Assembly: GCA_944323885.1 (NCBI GenBank)
Contig: CALUUD010000001.1
Coordinates: 62,001-126,000 of the forward strand
Length of the DNA: 64,000 nucleotides
Origin: an uncultured Helicobacteraceae bacterium
GTDB lineage: Bacteria > Campylobacterota > Campylobacteria > Campylobacterales > Helicobacteraceae
Direction of reading: 5' to 3'
In this document: positions 43,505 to 51,672 of the stretch, piece by piece
Layout of the letters: each line of letters starts with the position of its first letter
Position numbering within the stretch: the first letter of the stretch is position 1
The notes under the pieces: generated by a model
Told to the model about the DNA's origin: nothing
The model's database searches: none
Seen by the model: the letters and a program-made list of their open reading frames with translations, nothing else
Position numbers and translations under genes: made by a program

Positions 43505-43533
43505 AAAATAGTAGGATAAAACTACTATTTTTT
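43505..43533. terminator. Bidirectional terminator between the CorC-family gene and rplS
   Basis: AAAATAGTAG (43505-43514) pairs with CTACTATTTT (43522-43531) around a 7-base loop, followed by a T run on the plus strand and a T-rich stretch on the minus strand. It overlaps the rplS stop codon and ends both convergent transcripts. Confidence 0.75.
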
Positions 43534-43896
43534 GGTATCCTGTTTTCTTAATTCTTTAATTCTTGCAGATTTACCTTTTTTGTCTCTTAGATAATACAAC
43601 TTAGCTCTTCTTACTCTACCTATCCTAATAACCTCTATGCTAGCCAAACTTTCACTATAAATTGGAAAGATCTTCTCAACACCAATATTATTTGCACCAA
43701 TCTTTCTTATAGTAAAACTTCTATTCAATCCATGACCTCTGATTGATATGCAGATACCCTCAAAATATTGCGTTCTTGTTTTATCACCTTCTTTGATTAA
43801 TATACCTACTTTTACAGTATCTCCAGCTTTAAATTGTGGAATCTGCTTATCTTTTATTTGAGACTGCTCAAACATTTCTATATATCTATTTTGCAT
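43525..43896 (-). CDS. rplS: 50S ribosomal protein L19
   Basis: L19 lies at the 30S-50S interface. The 123-residue protein begins [14 protein letters not shown] and contains [18 protein letters not shown] and [25 protein letters not shown], both typical. The ATG at 43896 is chosen; a longer frame would start inside trmD. The start overlaps the trmD end by 11 bases. It is the last gene of the ffh operon. Confidence 0.97.
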   Translation of the reverse strand: MQNRYIEMFEQSQIKDKQIPQFKAGDTVKVGILIKEGDKTRTQYFEGICISIRGHGLNRSFTIRKIGANNIGVEKIFPIYSESLASIEVIRIGRVRRAKLYYLRDKKGKSARIKELRKQDTKK

Positions 43897-44605
43897 TTTT
43901 TCCTCTTTGGATTTGATATTCCCGATAAATATCAGGACGAAAATACTTAGTCTTACATAAAGACAAATCATACTTCAAAGCTTTGATTTTACTATGGTTT
44001 CCCTTTGAATACTCTGAAGGTAATTTTAAATTTGATATTTTTTCTATTTTATTTGTTTGTTTAGTAAAGACTGGAGCTTCAAGAATATAATTTTCAAAAC
44101 TTTCTCCACATAAAGATTCTACATTACCTAAAACAGAATCAATATTCCTAGATATAGAATCGCATAAACATAATGCAGGAAGTTCGCCACCAGTTAAAAT
44201 AAAATCACCAATACAAAACACTTCATCAACATACTCTTCAATAATACGCTCATCGATACCTTCATACCTGCCACAAATAAAAACAATATGAGAAAATGAG
44301 CGAGCTAATCTTTTTGCATCATTTTGAGTAAATAACTTTGCAACTGGTGTAACATAAATTACATGTGAGTTTTTTGTAATAACAGATTGCAGCACATGTG
44401 ATAACACATCTGCACATAACACTAAACCTGCACCACCACCAACTTGGAAATCATCAACCTTTTTATATTTATTATTACTAAAATCTCTAATATTAATAAT
44501 TTCTATACAAATCAAATTACGCGATATAGCCCTTTTTAAAATAGAATCCTCAAAATATCCAGTAATTAAATTTGGGAATAGAGTTAAAAAAGTAAACTTA
44601 AGCAT
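43886..44605 (-). CDS. trmD: tRNA (guanine-N1)-methyltransferase TrmD
   Basis: TrmD methylates G37 of tRNAs to keep the reading frame. The 239-residue protein shows the SPOUT trefoil-knot elements [18 protein letters not shown] and [15 protein letters not shown], and the C-terminal GNHSKI. It overlaps the rimM stop by one base and rplS by 11 bases. Confidence 0.97.
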   Translation of the reverse strand: MLKFTFLTLFPNLITGYFEDSILKRAISRNLICIEIINIRDFSNNKYKKVDDFQVGGGAGLVLCADVLSHVLQSVITKNSHVIYVTPVAKLFTQNDAKRLARSFSHIVFICGRYEGIDERIIEEYVDEVFCIGDFILTGGELPALCLCDSISRNIDSVLGNVESLCGESFENYILEAPVFTKQTNKIEKISNLKLPSEYSKGNHSKIKALKYDLSLCKTKYFRPDIYREYQIQRGKNAK

Positions 44606-45123
44606 TATGATGTTTCTAGTATCCCAATAGCATCCCTAGTATAAATTATTTTGCTTGATAAATCTACACTAATAATATATCTATCAATATATGGGAGTAA
44701 AAACTTTTTTGTCTTAAAGGCACTATTGTTATTTACATTAATAACTAGATAATCGATATTGCCTATACGCTCTATATCATCTACAATACCCAAAAATATA
44801 TTGTTATCAATAATATTTACCCCTATAATATCAAACCAAAAAAATTCATCATTATCTAATTTGCATATTTGAGAAGTAATTTCTCTAGTAGTATATAATT
44901 CAAGGGAAGTAAAAGATTTTGCTTCATCAATACTATTTATTTCAATAAACTTTATAATATTCCTATGGTGGTTAAAGTGCTCAATGGTAAGCAATCTATT
45001 GTTGCACAAAAAAACATTCTTTGGTTTAAAAATATCAATAAAATCTGTATAAATGACAAGCTTTAAATGTCCTTTTAAACCTACGCTTCTACCGCATTTA
45101 GCTACTAAAATATCAAAATTCAT
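44605..45123 (-). CDS. rimM: Ribosome maturation factor RimM
   Basis: RimM assists 30S head assembly by binding S19. The 172-residue protein has the N-terminal RimM domain (VAKCGRSVGLKGHLKLVIYTD) and a C-terminal PRC-barrel (DNDEFFWFDIIGVNI). It is more diverged than its neighbours, as is usual for this protein. The gene lies between khpA and trmD. Confidence 0.92.
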   Translation of the reverse strand: MNFDILVAKCGRSVGLKGHLKLVIYTDFIDIFKPKNVFLCNNRLLTIEHFNHHRNIIKFIEINSIDEAKSFTSLELYTTREITSQICKLDNDEFFWFDIIGVNIIDNNIFLGIVDDIERIGNIDYLVINVNNNSAFKTKKFLLPYIDRYIISVDLSSKIIYTRDAIGILETS

Positions 45124-45124
45124 T

Positions 45125-45367
45125 TTATATAGATTTTACAACTATTTTATAACTCATTCCATTTTTTGCTTTACAAGCAGATACAAGTGTCTTGATAGAA
45201 CTAATCATCTTTCCATTTTTACCAATAATTCTACCAACATCAGCATCACTTGCATAAATAACTATATCACAAGTAGTTCCATCATTACCGATATCCATTG
45301 TGATATTAACCTTTTCTGGGTTTAATACTATCTTTTGTATGTATGACTTAATAAAATCATCTATCAT
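45125..45367 (-). CDS. khpA: KH-domain RNA-binding protein KhpA
   Basis: An 80-residue single KH domain with the motif VGRIIGKNGKMI (GKNG loop) at about residue 45. KhpA binds RNA broadly, commonly as a dimer with KhpB. It sits between rpsP and rimM, its usual place. Confidence 0.92.
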   Translation of the reverse strand: MIDDFIKSYIQKIVLNPEKVNITMDIGNDGTTCDIVIYASDADVGRIIGKNGKMISSIKTLVSACKAKNGMSYKIVVKSI

Positions 45368-45374
45368 TTGATAA

Positions 45375-45599
45375 TTATTTGGTAATTTCTTTCACTCTAT
45401 CACTCATTTTTGCACCAACACCAATCCAGTATTCTAATCTATCTTTATTAACATTTTTAAAATCTGGATTTAGTGGATTATAATAACCAATAGATTCTAT
45501 CCAACCACCATCTCTTCGTTTTCTACTATCAGTTACCACAATTCTATAAAATGGTTTTTTCTTTCTTCCAGCTCTTGTAAGTCTTATAACTGTTGCCAT
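45375..45599 (-). CDS. rpsP: 30S ribosomal protein S16
   Basis: A 74-residue 16S rRNA-binding assembly protein. The start [20 protein letters not shown] and the segment [15 protein letters not shown] are diagnostic. It follows ffh and precedes khpA by 7 bases. Confidence 0.97.
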   Translation of the reverse strand: MATVIRLTRAGRKKKPFYRIVVTDSRKRRDGGWIESIGYYNPLNPDFKNVNKDRLEYWIGVGAKMSDRVKEITK

Positions 45600-45637
45600 A
45601 ACGCTCCTTTAATATTAAATTTGAAATATTACCTTAA

Positions 45638-46969
45638 TTATCTAATTTTGTTAAGGTTTGCACCTTTAATCATATTCATTATATTTTTTACACCATTTGG
45701 AGAAGACATTTGTTTTGCCATCTTTGCAGCTGTTTCAAATTGTTTTAATGATCTATTGATATCACTTACATCAAGTCCGCAACCTTTTGCTATACGCTTT
45801 TTTCTACTACCATTTAAGATAGAAGGATTGTCACGCTCTTTCTGTGTCATAGATGAAACCATAGCTTTGATATTTTTAATTTCAACAGAATTATCAATAT
45901 CAACATTTTTTAATGCATCACCCATAGCTCCAAGACCAGGCATCATTGAAATCAATGACTTCATAGAACCCATTTTCTTAATACTTTCTAATTGAGATAA
46001 AAAATCTGTAAATGTAAATTCACCCTTTCTAATTTTCTTTGTCAATCTTTTTGCTTCTTTTTCATCAACGACAGCCGTAGTTTTTTCTATAAATCCAGCT
46101 ACATCACCAGCCCCCATCAACCTACTAACGATTCTATCTGGTATAAAAATATCTAAATCAGCAATCTTTTCTCCACTACCTATAAATCTAATAGGAACAT
46201 TAATTTGTCTTGTGACAGACAAAGCTATACCGCCTTTTGCATCACTATCAAACTTACTAAGTATAATACCACTTAATCCAATCTCTTGATTAAAATTATC
46301 AGCACTCCTTACTGCATCTTGACCACTCAAACTATCTAAAACATAGAACACTTCATCTGCTCGCACACTACTTTTGATATCTTTTAACTCTTCCATTAAT
46401 TCCTTATTAATAGATAATCTTCCTGCCGTATCAATTATAACAACATCATAGGTAGATTTTTTAGCATATTCAATAGAATCTTTAGCTACAGTTACTGCAG
46501 AAATACCCTCTTTTGAAAATACATCAACTTCCATTTCAGTTGCAAGCTGCTTTAACTGCTCAATAGCTGCCAACCTCTGTAAATCACAGGCAACAAGCAA
46601 TACCTTTTTTCCTCTTAGTTTTAAATAATTTGCCAACTTTGCACTACTTGTAGTTTTACCACTACCTTGTAATCCAACCATAAGTACCACAGTGGGAGGT
46701 CTTTGTGCGTAAGAAAAACCGTAATTACCACTAAATACACTTTGTAAAGATAAAGCAAGAGCATTTGAAAAAGAATCTTTCCCTATTCCATTTTTTTTAC
46801 ATTCAATTTCAATCTGAGATATTATATCTTTTGCAACTTTATGGTATACATCGTTTCTTAATAATGTTTTCTTTAATTCATCTAGGCTACGAATAAGTGC
46901 TTTCTCATCGTCTAAAAATCTAATCTTATTAACAATATTTTTAAAAGAATTAGTTAATGTATCAAACAA
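45638..46969 (-). CDS. ffh: Signal recognition particle protein Ffh
   Basis: Ffh binds signal sequences and SRP RNA and delivers ribosomes to FtsY. The 443-residue protein has an N domain, a GTPase G domain (GLQGSGKTTSSAKLA; DTAGR; SKFDSDAKGG) and a C-terminal methionine-rich M domain (MKSLISMMPGLGAMGD near residue 335). A perfect TATAAT lies 17-22 bases upstream with an 18-base palindrome directly before it. It heads the ffh-rpsP-khpA-rimM-trmD-rplS operon. Confidence 0.97.
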   Translation of the reverse strand: MFDTLTNSFKNIVNKIRFLDDEKALIRSLDELKKTLLRNDVYHKVAKDIISQIEIECKKNGIGKDSFSNALALSLQSVFSGNYGFSYAQRPPTVVLMVGLQGSGKTTSSAKLANYLKLRGKKVLLVACDLQRLAAIEQLKQLATEMEVDVFSKEGISAVTVAKDSIEYAKKSTYDVVIIDTAGRLSINKELMEELKDIKSSVRADEVFYVLDSLSGQDAVRSADNFNQEIGLSGIILSKFDSDAKGGIALSVTRQINVPIRFIGSGEKIADLDIFIPDRIVSRLMGAGDVAGFIEKTTAVVDEKEAKRLTKKIRKGEFTFTDFLSQLESIKKMGSMKSLISMMPGLGAMGDALKNVDIDNSVEIKNIKAMVSSMTQKERDNPSILNGSRKKRIAKGCGLDVSDINRSLKQFETAAKMAKQMSSPNGVKNIMNMIKGANLNKIR

Positions 46970-46985
46970 AATATCACCCCAAAAA

Positions 46986-47009
46986 ATTATAGTAGAATCT
47001 AGATTCTAC
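46986..47009 (-). promoter_or_regulatory. ffh promoter with adjacent 18-base palindrome
   Basis: On the minus strand the perfect palindrome GTAGAATCTAGATTCTAC (46992-47009) abuts a TATAAT box (46986-46991), so it fills the -10/-35 spacer of the ffh promoter. The core TAGAAT-N4-ATTCTA is the same as at the ccp promoter. It is also the control region of the divergent PerR/Fur-family gene, whose start is 127 bases away. A regulator-binding role is inferred. Confidence 0.5.
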
Positions 47010-47135
47010 AATTATTTTTTTAAATAAACAATATTCAAGATTTTTGTTATATAATAAAAATTATCATTTGTATTAAATCATAATATATAACACTTATTTT
47101 GATAGATACTTTAATATTGATTAGGAGATTTGATT

Positions 47136-47558
47136 ATGAGCAAAGCTATTCTTATAGAAATGTTAAAAGAAAAACAATTAAAGATAACTCCACAAAGAAT
47201 TGCAATTATGGAAGAATTAGAAAAAAATGGGCATCTCACTGTTGATGATATTTTCAATGGCATAAAGCTTAGAGTGCCATCTGTATCACTAGCTACTGTT
47301 TATAAAAATATTTTAGCTTTGCAAAATGCAAATATATTAAAGAGTGTAAAAACACCAACACATAAACAAAAGTATGAGATTAATACAAGCCCTCATGTAC
47401 ATTTATTTTGTAAGATATGCGAAAATCTAGAGGATTTTGAAATTAACATAAATAATTTTAAAGAATATTGCAAAAAAGAAAGTGGTTATCATTGTATAGA
47501 TGAAGCATCCATCCTATTAACTGGAATATGCAAAAGATGCTCTAATACAAGAAAATAA
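47136..47558 (+). CDS. Fur-family regulator, PerR-like
   Basis: The 140-residue protein has an N-terminal winged helix (LKITPQRIAIMEEL; VPSVSLATVYKNI is the recognition helix) and a C-terminal metal/dimer domain with SPHVHLFCKIC and GICKRC, giving two CxxC pairs for structural zinc. The DNA-binding half is closest to PerR/Fur of this phylum. Whether it senses peroxide or iron cannot be decided by eye. The ATG at 47136 has AGGAG 8 bases upstream and is chosen over an in-frame TTG two codons earlier. Confidence 0.88.
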   Translation: MSKAILIEMLKEKQLKITPQRIAIMEELEKNGHLTVDDIFNGIKLRVPSVSLATVYKNILALQNANILKSVKTPTHKQKYEINTSPHVHLFCKICENLEDFEININNFKEYCKKESGYHCIDEASILLTGICKRCSNTRK

Positions 47559-47610
47559 AAATATAATTATTCAATATAGACATTTTTCTATTTAAATAAT
47601 AAGTGCTAAA

Positions 47611-48840
47611 TTAAGCACCACCTTTTGCAGCGGCACCTAACCCCCACATTGGCAAAAAAATTCCAAGTGCAAGCAATAAAACTAAACCAGCAATAAAAAA
47701 TGTCATAATAGGCTCTATGTAAGCAGATAAATTATCAATAATATAATCATATTTAATTTTATAATATTCAGCAACAGATGCTAACATTTTATCTAATTCA
47801 CCAGACTGCTCACCAGTATTTACCATCTGTATAGTCATAGGCTCAAAATAACCTGTTTCAGTTAATGCTTCTGTAAGAGTAACACCTCGTTTTATAGAAC
47901 CATCAACAACCATAAACTTATTTTTAATGAAGTCATTATCAAGCAATGAAGCCGAAGATTCTAAACCCTCTTCAAGCGATATACCAGCTTTTAACAATAA
48001 AGAAAGAGTAGTAACATACTGATTCATATTGGCTAAAAATGTAATTTTACCTATTAATTTTACTTTTAAAATATATTGGTCAAATTTTAATTTAAATGAT
48101 GGACTGTTTCTATATCTATTTTTTGTAATTACAATAGTCAAAAATATTCCCAAGCCAACCAGTAATCCATAATTAGACATAACTTCTTCTATACCTATCA
48201 AAATTCTTGTTGGTAGCGGTAAATCTGCACCAAGTTCTGCAAATATGCTTTTAAATTGTGGGATAACAAGTAAAATAAGTGCAACAAATGCTATAGCCAT
48301 AGCAGAGATAACTATAATTGGATAACGCATAGCTTTTTTAAATTTTGCTTTATTGTTTCTTAATTCTTCTAAGCTCTTTACAAGCATAGCCAAAGATTCT
48401 GCTAGATTACCAGTTTTCTCACCTAAAGAAATCATGGATATAGTTAGACCACCAATAATTTTCTTGTGATCCATAAAAGCTTCCGTAAGTGTTCTACCAC
48501 TATTAACTCCATTTAATACACTATCAAAAACAACTACAAGTCTTTCATTAGCTGTATATTTGACCAAATCCTCTAATGTAGCATGTATTGAAATACCAGA
48601 ATTTAACATAAAAGACATTTGTTTAAATGCTGCAATCAAATCATCATACTTAATTTTTTTATCTTTTGTTAAATCATTATAAAATTTTAAATAAAATGGA
48701 GGATCAGCCTCAACTGCTGATATCGGTTTAATTTTATATTTTGTTCTAGCTACATCAAATGCCATTTCTGGAGTTGTTGCTCTAACAACAACATCAACTT
48801 TTCTACCATTTTTTCGTGAAGATACTTTATAAAATTTCAT
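47611..48840 (-). CDS. ctsF: Type II secretion/type IV pilus platform protein (GspF/PilC/MshG)
   Basis: The 409-residue inner-membrane protein organises pseudopilus assembly with the ATPase. It contains the tandem GspF domains (FKQMSFMLNSGISIHATLEDL; later FLANMNQYVTTLSLLLKAGISLEEGL) and three main membrane helices (about 175-195, 220-240 and near the C terminus). The start overlaps the ATPase stop by 4 bases. In Campylobacter the homologous gene is ctsF, needed for natural transformation. Confidence 0.93.
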   Translation of the reverse strand: MKFYKVSSRKNGRKVDVVVRATTPEMAFDVARTKYKIKPISAVEADPPFYLKFYNDLTKDKKIKYDDLIAAFKQMSFMLNSGISIHATLEDLVKYTANERLVVVFDSVLNGVNSGRTLTEAFMDHKKIIGGLTISMISLGEKTGNLAESLAMLVKSLEELRNNKAKFKKAMRYPIIVISAMAIAFVALILLVIPQFKSIFAELGADLPLPTRILIGIEEVMSNYGLLVGLGIFLTIVITKNRYRNSPSFKLKFDQYILKVKLIGKITFLANMNQYVTTLSLLLKAGISLEEGLESSASLLDNDFIKNKFMVVDGSIKRGVTLTEALTETGYFEPMTIQMVNTGEQSGELDKMLASVAEYYKIKYDYIIDNLSAYIEPIMTFFIAGLVLLLALGIFLPMWGLGAAAKGGA

Positions 48841-50597
48841 AATTTTGCCACCCTATATACTTCATCTAAACTTGTCCTACCTTCCAAAGCTTTCAACAAT
48901 GCATCCTCAAACATAGTAACAAATCCATCTTTTCTTGCTTCTGCTAGCAATTCATCCTTTGTTGCATTTGCAGAAATTAACCTTCTCATACCTTCTGTAC
49001 CAAGTATAACTTCAGATACCACCTCACGACCAACATAACCCTGCATTCCACAATTACCACAACCATGGGATTTATAGAAGTGATAATCTTCTGGTATTAA
49101 ATTCTTAATTTGTGCAAGCATCTTTTCTGGTGGCTCCACTTCATATCTACAATGTGGACAAAGCTTTCTTACAAGCCTCTGAGCTTGAAATCCACATATA
49201 GTAGAACCAATAAAAAAGCTTTCAACCCCCATATCAAGCAATCTTGCAACACCGCTAATAGCATCATTTGTATGCAATGTAGCAAGAACAAGATGTCCTG
49301 TAAGAGCAGCTTGCAGCGCAATCTGCAATGTCTCCTTATCACGAATCTCACCTATCATAATAATATCAGGATCTTGTCTAAGGATTGATCTAAGACCAGC
49401 TGCAAAAGTCATACCTGCACGCTCATTAACCATAACTTGCTGTATCATATCCATTTGATATTCTACAGGGTCTTCAACCGTAATAATTTTGTGTGTTATA
49501 CTTTTAATAGCATTTAATGCAGCATATAATGTTGTAGTCTTACCACTACCTGTTGGACCAGTAACCAATACAATACCATTAGGTTGTTTTATTGCTTCAT
49601 TAAATCTATTATAATTTAATTCAGAAATACCTAAATCTTCTAATCTTACTAAAACCTTACTTTTATCTAATATCCTAATAACAATACTCTCTCCAGTAAT
49701 AATAGGAAGTGTTGATATACGAAAATCATATGGTTTCCCTGCAATAATATCACTATATCTACCATCTTGAGGCTTTCTACGCTCTGCAATATCTAAATTT
49801 GCCATAAGTTTCATTCTAGAACTAAGAGGTGCAAACATATCTTTATCAAACTTAAATGCTTCTCGCATAACACCATCTACACGGTTTCTAACTAATGTAG
49901 ATGTTTCTGTGGCTTCTATATGAATATCACTTGTTTTTTGTTTAACAGCAGTCTCAAAAATAACACCTATAAGTTTTGTAATAGCTGATTTATTTCCATC
50001 ATCATCCGCCATTATTGTACCAGTAGCACCAGTCATTTCTTCTCGAATATTTTGAACAAGTAATTTAACGCTATCATTTAATGACAATCTAATAACAACA
50101 GCAACAACTTGTTCCTTTTTGGCTATACAGAAAGCTACTTTTTTTCCACGAATTGATCTACTTATAGCCTCTTTTGCTTGTATATCAAATGGATCTGCTA
50201 ATACAACTTTTATTGTGTCACCATCTTGTGCAAAAGGAAACGATGTATACCTTTCTATAATACCAAATGGAACACAATCAGCAATAGAAGGATTAAATTC
50301 ATAATTATCTAAATCTACATACTCCATGTTTATTATTTTTGATAATAACATAAGAATATTCTCTTCACTGTTTGGAAAATCTTCCAAAATAGATAGTAAA
50401 TTTAACTCACCTCTTTTGCAAAGTTCAACAAAAAAACCTAATAACTTAGATTCTTCTAGATAACCTAAATCAACAAGAACACGAACAATTTTTTTACGCC
50501 TAACTTGTTTTCTTTGTTCCTCAAGAGCTCGTTCTAATTGAGCATTAGTAATCAAACCGGCAGAAATTAACCTATCACCTATTCTAACTTTAGCCAC
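48837..50597 (-). CDS. ctsE: Assembly ATPase (GspE/PilB/MshE)
   Basis: The 586-residue cytoplasmic hexameric ATPase powers pseudopilus assembly. The N terminus (residues 5-28) fits the MshEN c-di-GMP-binding pattern RxGxx..G..xxxxLxxxLxxQ, with a second, degenerate copy behind. The Walker A loop GPTGSGKTT is near 345, followed by the Asp box and Walker B (DPDIIMIGEIRD), the His box (ATLHTNDA) and a zinc-type CPHC...CGNC. It starts with GTG, overlapping the previous stop region, and is coupled to ctsF. Confidence 0.95.
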   Translation of the reverse strand: MAKVRIGDRLISAGLITNAQLERALEEQRKQVRRKKIVRVLVDLGYLEESKLLGFFVELCKRGELNLLSILEDFPNSEENILMLLSKIINMEYVDLDNYEFNPSIADCVPFGIIERYTSFPFAQDGDTIKVVLADPFDIQAKEAISRSIRGKKVAFCIAKKEQVVAVVIRLSLNDSVKLLVQNIREEMTGATGTIMADDDGNKSAITKLIGVIFETAVKQKTSDIHIEATETSTLVRNRVDGVMREAFKFDKDMFAPLSSRMKLMANLDIAERRKPQDGRYSDIIAGKPYDFRISTLPIITGESIVIRILDKSKVLVRLEDLGISELNYNRFNEAIKQPNGIVLVTGPTGSGKTTTLYAALNAIKSITHKIITVEDPVEYQMDMIQQVMVNERAGMTFAAGLRSILRQDPDIIMIGEIRDKETLQIALQAALTGHLVLATLHTNDAISGVARLLDMGVESFFIGSTICGFQAQRLVRKLCPHCRYEVEPPEKMLAQIKNLIPEDYHFYKSHGCGNCGMQGYVGREVVSEVILGTEGMRRLISANATKDELLAEARKDGFVTMFEDALLKALEGRTSLDEVYRVAKL

Positions 50598-51641
50598 TTA
50601 AATCAAACCTTGTCTTATATTTTTTAATGCCTCAATTGCATCTCTTGAATTTGTTTTTGCAATATATCGATTTAATACATCAATAGCTTGCTCTTTTTTA
50701 CCATTTGCATATAGCGATTTTGCATAAATTATAAAACTTTGTGCCTTTGTCTTACCTTTTGAATCTGCTTCTGATGCATTTAATGACCATCTAATAGAAT
50801 TATTGTAATCTTTGATACTAAAATAATATTCTGCAATTTCTATTGCAGTATCATAACTATTAGTATTCTTAAAATCATTTATTTTGAATTCAATCTCTTT
50901 CTCTTTGGTAATTTTTTCAGAACTTATATTAATTAATGGTTTAGATTCTACAGTGTTAGAAATGTTATCTTGAGCGATATTATGCGGAATATCAATACTT
51001 CTTACATCATTTAATTTTGATTGCGTATTTGCAATATTTTCTCTATTGCTTAATACATTAACTTCTTGCATTGGAGCCTGTGCTGCAATAGCTAAGATAT
51101 CTCTATACTTATGAAAACCAGAATCTACAAACATATTAACTTTTACAATCTCACTAAATTTATCATTAGCACTAATCCATCCATTGGTAGTTTGAACTAA
51201 GCCATTAACATTTTTATTTTCTGCACAAAATATACCATTTTTAATATAATGTCCAACTGGTTTAGAATTGAAACTAGGTCCACTTCTAACTGTAAGTTTA
51301 CTACTAATAACTTTTCTACAAACAAAATTAATACTTGGATAATCAGGAGAGTTGCTAATATTGGAATCCGCATCTATGTTTAATTTATTATTTACATCAG
51401 ATTCTATACTAACTATCTTATTCATATCCTTATCTTTTGCTAATACCGATGTATTTGATACTAGTTTAGTGCTACTTTGTTTTGTTAAATCACTCTTTAT
51501 ACTATATTTCTGATATTGACTTTTAACAAAAAGACCAACAAATACAAGAAAAACAACAAATACAAGAATAAATATATAAAATATATAAGATTTGTATTTA
51601 TATGCTTTCCATCGTCCTTCTAATTCTATTATTTTTTTCAT
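50598..51641 (-). CDS. Bitopic SH3/repeat protein of the pilus operon (MshN position)
   Basis: The 347-residue protein has a short cytoplasmic N terminus, one membrane helix (about 18-42) and a periplasmic part. An SH3b-like domain lies at about 110-165 (VISSKLTVRSGPSFNSKPVG, NGWISANDKF). After a linker, TPR-like repeats occupy about 250-347. I recognise no specific family. Its place between secretin and ATPase matches MshN, a TPR protein, in MSHA operons. A scaffold or peptidoglycan contact for the pilus machine is a reasonable guess. Confidence 0.7.
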   Translation of the reverse strand: MKKIIELEGRWKAYKYKSYIFYIFILVFVVFLVFVGLFVKSQYQKYSIKSDLTKQSSTKLVSNTSVLAKDKDMNKIVSIESDVNNKLNIDADSNISNSPDYPSINFVCRKVISSKLTVRSGPSFNSKPVGHYIKNGIFCAENKNVNGLVQTTNGWISANDKFSEIVKVNMFVDSGFHKYRDILAIAAQAPMQEVNVLSNRENIANTQSKLNDVRSIDIPHNIAQDNISNTVESKPLINISSEKITKEKEIEFKINDFKNTNSYDTAIEIAEYYFSIKDYNNSIRWSLNASEADSKGKTKAQSFIIYAKSLYANGKKEQAIDVLNRYIAKTNSRDAIEALKNIRQGLI

Positions 51642-51672
51642 ATTCTATAAAATTAATAATATAAATCAAATA

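Noticed and set aside
46992-47009. The palindrome upstream of ffh as an intrinsic terminator
   Set aside because: A T run follows only on the plus strand, where no gene lies upstream. It abuts a TATAAT box, so an operator is more likely.
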